Origin: Silurus meridionalis
Taxonomy: Eukaryota > Chordata > Actinopteri > Siluriformes > Siluridae
Direction: 5' to 3'
Assembly (NCBI RefSeq): GCF_014805685.1
Contig: NC_060886.1
Coordinates: forward strand, 12,172,608-12,236,607
DNA length: 64,000 bases
This document shows positions 61,101 through 64,000 of the stretch, piece by piece. The notes under the pieces were generated by a model. That model was not told where the DNA came from. It saw only the letters and a program-made list of their open reading frames with translations, and did not search any database. The first letter of the stretch is position 1, and every line of letters begins with the position of its first letter. A program made the translations under genes and the position numbers.

Positions 61101-63545
61101 ATTTCTTGTCATTCTGACTTCATTCCTCTCAATTCAGACTTTCTGTGCATCCACCAGTAACCATGTTGTCGGCCTGAAATTTGAAGCTGTTGGTGAATAA
61201 GCCAGGCTGCTTCATCTGTCTTCTCTATCTGCAGTTCTCTCCAGGGATCTGAGGCTGACTTTGATACTATGCAATTCTATTGATTGTATTGAATTTTTTT
61301 ATTTATTTAACTTTTTTTTTTTTAATTGTGGTGGAAACGGACTTCCATATGACACTTCTTCTCGCCCTCGCAATTTTTTTCCCCGTTCCTCCATTTTCTT
61401 ATTCTGCAGCTCTTCTGTGTTCCCTGTCCAGATCGCTCCAGAGTTTAGCGTGTGGTGCGTCAGTAATAATGGTCTGTGTGAAACACAGTGCTCCGTGTGT
61501 AGTTAAATGAACCAAACAAAATAATTTATAGAATTTGCCTCGATAGGTTTTTTTTTTTGTATTCGAATTGCATGAGTTACTCGATGAATCGTTTCAGCTC
61601 TACCCTGATGTATGCATGTTGTATCTTTACAAGCACAACCGAAGAGATTGACCAGAGACCAGAACACAGCCTGCCTACAGCTCCATCTTGTGCCTCTCAT
61701 AGCAGATTTTCTGGTAGTAAACATTTAATTCCTCTGTTTTCCACTTGTTATGAAATCAGTTTATTAATTTTTTGCCTAAATTTGCTTTTAACTTGTTAAA
61801 GTATATACAATTATAACATGCATTTTGTGGGAATAAAAATATTCTTATGCTGCATGTTTATCTTCTTAACTTATCTTAACTTTGAGCTTTACCCTCAATG
61901 TGTTAAAGTGTATTGGACTATTTTTGAGATTGGGCTAAGGAAAGTACAGTATTAATTTTGATTATAAAATTTTTATTTATTTTTCCCTCATTGTGAAATA
62001 TCAAGACTAGACACCTTAAATGTCTTCATTCTGTACGTGTTAGTTTTTGCTCATTTGCACACTTGCTCTTTTTTGCAAATCCTTCTGTAAATTTCAGTTT
62101 TTAATAATAGCCATCTGTATATTATGTTCATAGTACATACACATCTGTAAATTACTCTTATAATACCATTTTATCTAATTTATATAACTCATGTTAACAC
62201 TGTATATCCTGCACTTGCTGCTATTGCACTTCTGGTTAGACCTAAACTGCATTTCGTTGCCTTGTACTTGTACATGTGTAATGACAATAAAGTTGAATCT
62301 AATCTAATCTTTAGGCAGAATACACAATTACATGGTTGTTCCCTAATTGTTCCTGTTTTTGTTGGACAGACAGCATGGAATCCCCAGAGTTGCCTGTGTT
62401 CTCTACTCTGGAGATTAAAATGAATAAACAACTGGGTCAGTCATGTTCTCTGCCAAAGGGAGTAAGTGATCCTGATTCCCCCCCTCAGCCGAGTGCTGGC
62501 ACCACAACACCTGAACTTCCCACGTTCGAGACACCTTACATCAGCAAGCTCATCAGTGCCAGAAAGGTGTGTGCCATGATTTTGAAGATTTGATGCCTGA
62601 CTGGATGAACATGTTAAACCATGTTAACTAATAACTGTAAAGTGAATGAATTTGTATTATTATTGTATTTTTATTAAATACATGGTCACATAGTAGTAAA
62701 TTCATTGATTACTTTCAGGAGACCAAACAGGGGGAGGGTCTCACAGGCTCACAGAACAGCACCTCTTACAGTGCTGAAGGCCCATCTGTCAGCGTTTTAT
62801 CATCTGAGATGCCACAAATGCCAGGCAGCCTTTCTCAGATGGAAGAAACCACCCCCGAAATGCCAAGATTGCAGTCCTTCTTTAGCAGCACTTTACCATG
62901 TGTATGTAGATACTGACCTGTTTAAGAACTTTAGCTTAATACAATTAAGGCCAAAAAGACTGTACAATTTACCCCATGAATGGTCTGTGACTTTATGGAC
63001 TGTAGATAGGGGCGAGTAATCGGTCAGCGGTGACTGAACCTTCAGGTCCTCTGCTGCCAGCTGACGAACACACTCAGGATTGGTGTCTGGCCACACCACG
63101 CATCCGCATGGAGTTTGATGCTGAGCCTCGCACCCCCGAGATGCCCGACATGAGCTCCATCACACAGGATATCTTTAAAGTGAGTTATTACCAGATTAAT
63201 TGTATCTGAACTTTGGACCACTCTGACCAGCCACATTTGTTGTAATAATAGGTTCAACACGAATGGGTCTTTCAGAAACAAATCACATGACGAGTCTAGA
63301 TGAACTGTGCCTCACCTATAACTTGAGATAGTTCAAAAAATATTGCTGATGCAAATGAACACATTGGTTTTTAGAAGCTTGTATTTTAAACATCATGGAA
63401 ATTCATGTAATTATATATATTGTTATTCATTCAAATATTATTTATGTATACTAATATATATTATTGTTTACTCTCATAGCTTGTGTCTCAGGCTAATAAA
63501 AAACCACCACTACATCAATACACACAGGCTCAAAGGCTAGTTTGA
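58120..63545 (+). CDS. ska3: SKA complex subunit 3 (kinetochore)
   Basis: Subunit of the SKA1-SKA2-SKA3 complex that couples kinetochores to depolymerising microtubules. Its CDK1-phosphorylated Thr-Pro sites bind NDC80. Exons: 58120-58231, 58728-58792, 58885-59053, 59646-60102, 61634-61713, 62370-62566, 62719-62901, 63006-63179, 63480-63545 (GT-AG, phases close, 500 codons; human 412). The N-terminal 110 residues are the coiled-coil assembly domain (FFAKLRSLVVLFDSE, LHELHSEVRGLK, HYEKYGYKP). Conserved motifs follow: TPQLSDFGL, TPKCSLRMD, TPRLEDFGITESTMC. The later exons repeat TPELP and TPEMP. The last exon reads QANKKPPLHQYTQAQRLV then stops, with a KENR motif just beyond in another frame (see findings), so the C-terminus is uncertain. 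Confidence 0.92.
60416..60938. mobile_element. MITE with about 28-bp terminal inverted repeats in ska3 intron 4
   Basis: The left end TTACCGTAATTTCTGGACTA is mirrored at the right by GTCCGGAAAATACGGTAA, with few mismatches. The 523-bp interior has no coding frame. The CCGGACTATAAGCCGC-type end is very frequent in vertebrate genomes. The superfamily is not certain. Confidence 0.75.
60939..61633. other. ska3 intron 4, probable hAT-like remnant
   Basis: Near 61560-61600, ATTCGAATTGCATGAGTTAC and TCGATGAATCGTTTCAGCTC resemble the end of a fish hAT-like element. Sequence near 60250-60305 (ACGAGTATTCTAAC, GATTAATCGAG) may be the other end, which would place the MITE inside it. Weak evidence. Confidence 0.35.
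61714..62199. other. ska3 intron 5, AT-rich
   Basis: No feature seen before the retroposon tail. Confidence 0.45.
62200..62311 (+). mobile_element. L2-like retroposon 3' tail in ska3 intron 5
   Basis: CTGCATTTCGTTGCCTTGTA, then AATGACAATAAAGTTGAATC and tandem TAATC units, ending 58 bases before ska3 exon 6. The same tail occurs at 55345-55396. Confidence 0.7.
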
Positions 63546-63715
63546 ACACACTGGCCCCTGGGAAGGAGAACAGGTAGGACCGTTTATGAGTATCATTCAC
63601 ATATAAGCACTTTTATGGCTGCTTTGAAGATTGTGAATTGAAATCAACCTCAATACCATTTGGGGATAAAACTAATACAAAACATACAACAAAGGATGTT
63701 CAACAGGCATGCCCA
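63546..63715. other. Region after the ska3 stop
   Basis: Contains the out-of-frame GKENR segment (to 63576) followed by either TAG or a possible AG|GTAGG donor. Further ska3 exons beyond the window cannot be excluded. Confidence 0.45.
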
Positions 63716-63852
63716 TCCTACATTTATATACATTTATTGCATTTGGCAAACGTTCTTATCTTATTCATACAACCTGGGATTTGAACGTATTACAACCTTT
63801 CGATCAGAACCAATCAGTCCAACAGCTTAAATACTGAGCTAGCACTTCCCCA
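63716..63852 (-). mobile_element. tRNA-derived SINE, copy 5
   Basis: On the minus strand the head is GCTAGCTCAGTATTTAAGC, then a B-box-like ACGTTCAAATCCCAGG, and the tail TTTGCCAAATGCAATAAATG. Both promoter boxes are partly preserved. Confidence 0.72.
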
Positions 63853-64000
63853 CTTTGTCTCTGTCTATGGAGATAACCTACTCATCTTTTCTGATTACTG
63901 ACTTGTCTGCTTATCTTTTTTGAGATGTGAATTAGATTAAGAACCTACTCAATTATTCTTCTACTTTAACCTCTTTACAGAACTCATTGTGTTGCTCAAG

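Noticed and set aside
62705..63019. 104-codon frame in ska3 exon 7
   Set aside because: It is in the wrong frame; the true frame reads ETKQGEGLTGSQN onward and keeps phase with exons 6 and 8.
1..64000. CRISPR arrays, bacterial operons, riboswitches, rRNA or tRNA genes
   Set aside because: None seen. The only tRNA-like sequences are SINE heads, which lack an intact cloverleaf.

Overview
The window looks like nuclear DNA of a ray-finned (teleost) fish. The evidence is intron-rich vertebrate genes with GT-AG introns, long CA, TC and AT microsatellites, Tc1/mariner elements of the kinds that litter fish genomes, an RTE-like LINE, a BEL/Pao LTR retrotransposon, and tRNA-derived SINEs with fish-type tails. 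The Tc1 content would fit a siluriform or another ostariophysan, but that is a guess; no species call is possible by eye.

Layout. Positions 1-29,500 hold no host gene I can support. This part contains microsatellites, a 45-bp perfect hairpin (2817-2931), SINE and LINE tails, a decayed Tc1 copy (15.8-16.6 kb), a second Tc1-like element split by a LINE tail (19.4-21.5 kb), and an RTE-like LINE into which a BEL/Pao element inserted. That insertion spans 23,666-28,909 and is flanked by a CCTCT target duplication. From 29.5 kb the window is gene-dense: hao2 (+, 7 exons), a KLHL9/13-type kelch gene (+, 7 coding exons, proline-rich N-terminus), hsd3b (+, 3 exons), pla1a (+, 11 exons), popdc2 (-, 3 exons), cox17 (-, 2 exons) and ska3 (+, at least 9 exons, running towards the right edge). 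All seven models were assembled exon by exon; splice phases close and protein lengths agree with the families.

The genes are a neighbourhood rather than a pathway: peroxisomal 2-hydroxyacid oxidation (hao2), a CUL3 substrate adaptor (klhl), steroid synthesis (hsd3b), a secreted phospholipase (pla1a), a cAMP-binding membrane protein of muscle (popdc2), copper delivery to cytochrome oxidase (cox17) and a kinetochore subunit (ska3). The hao2-hsd3b pair corresponds to a human chromosome 1p12 block and pla1a-popdc2-cox17 to a 3q13 block, so the window appears to span a junction of ancestral blocks.

I found no new multi-gene system. The most unusual signals are a (GT)31 run serving in place of the polypyrimidine tract at the pla1a exon 8 acceptor, a templated-looking 38-bp inverted insertion flanked by 13-bp direct repeats, a one-base frame break in the last ska3 exon that puts a KEN motif out of frame, and a nested, internally deleted BEL/Pao element with unequal LTRs.
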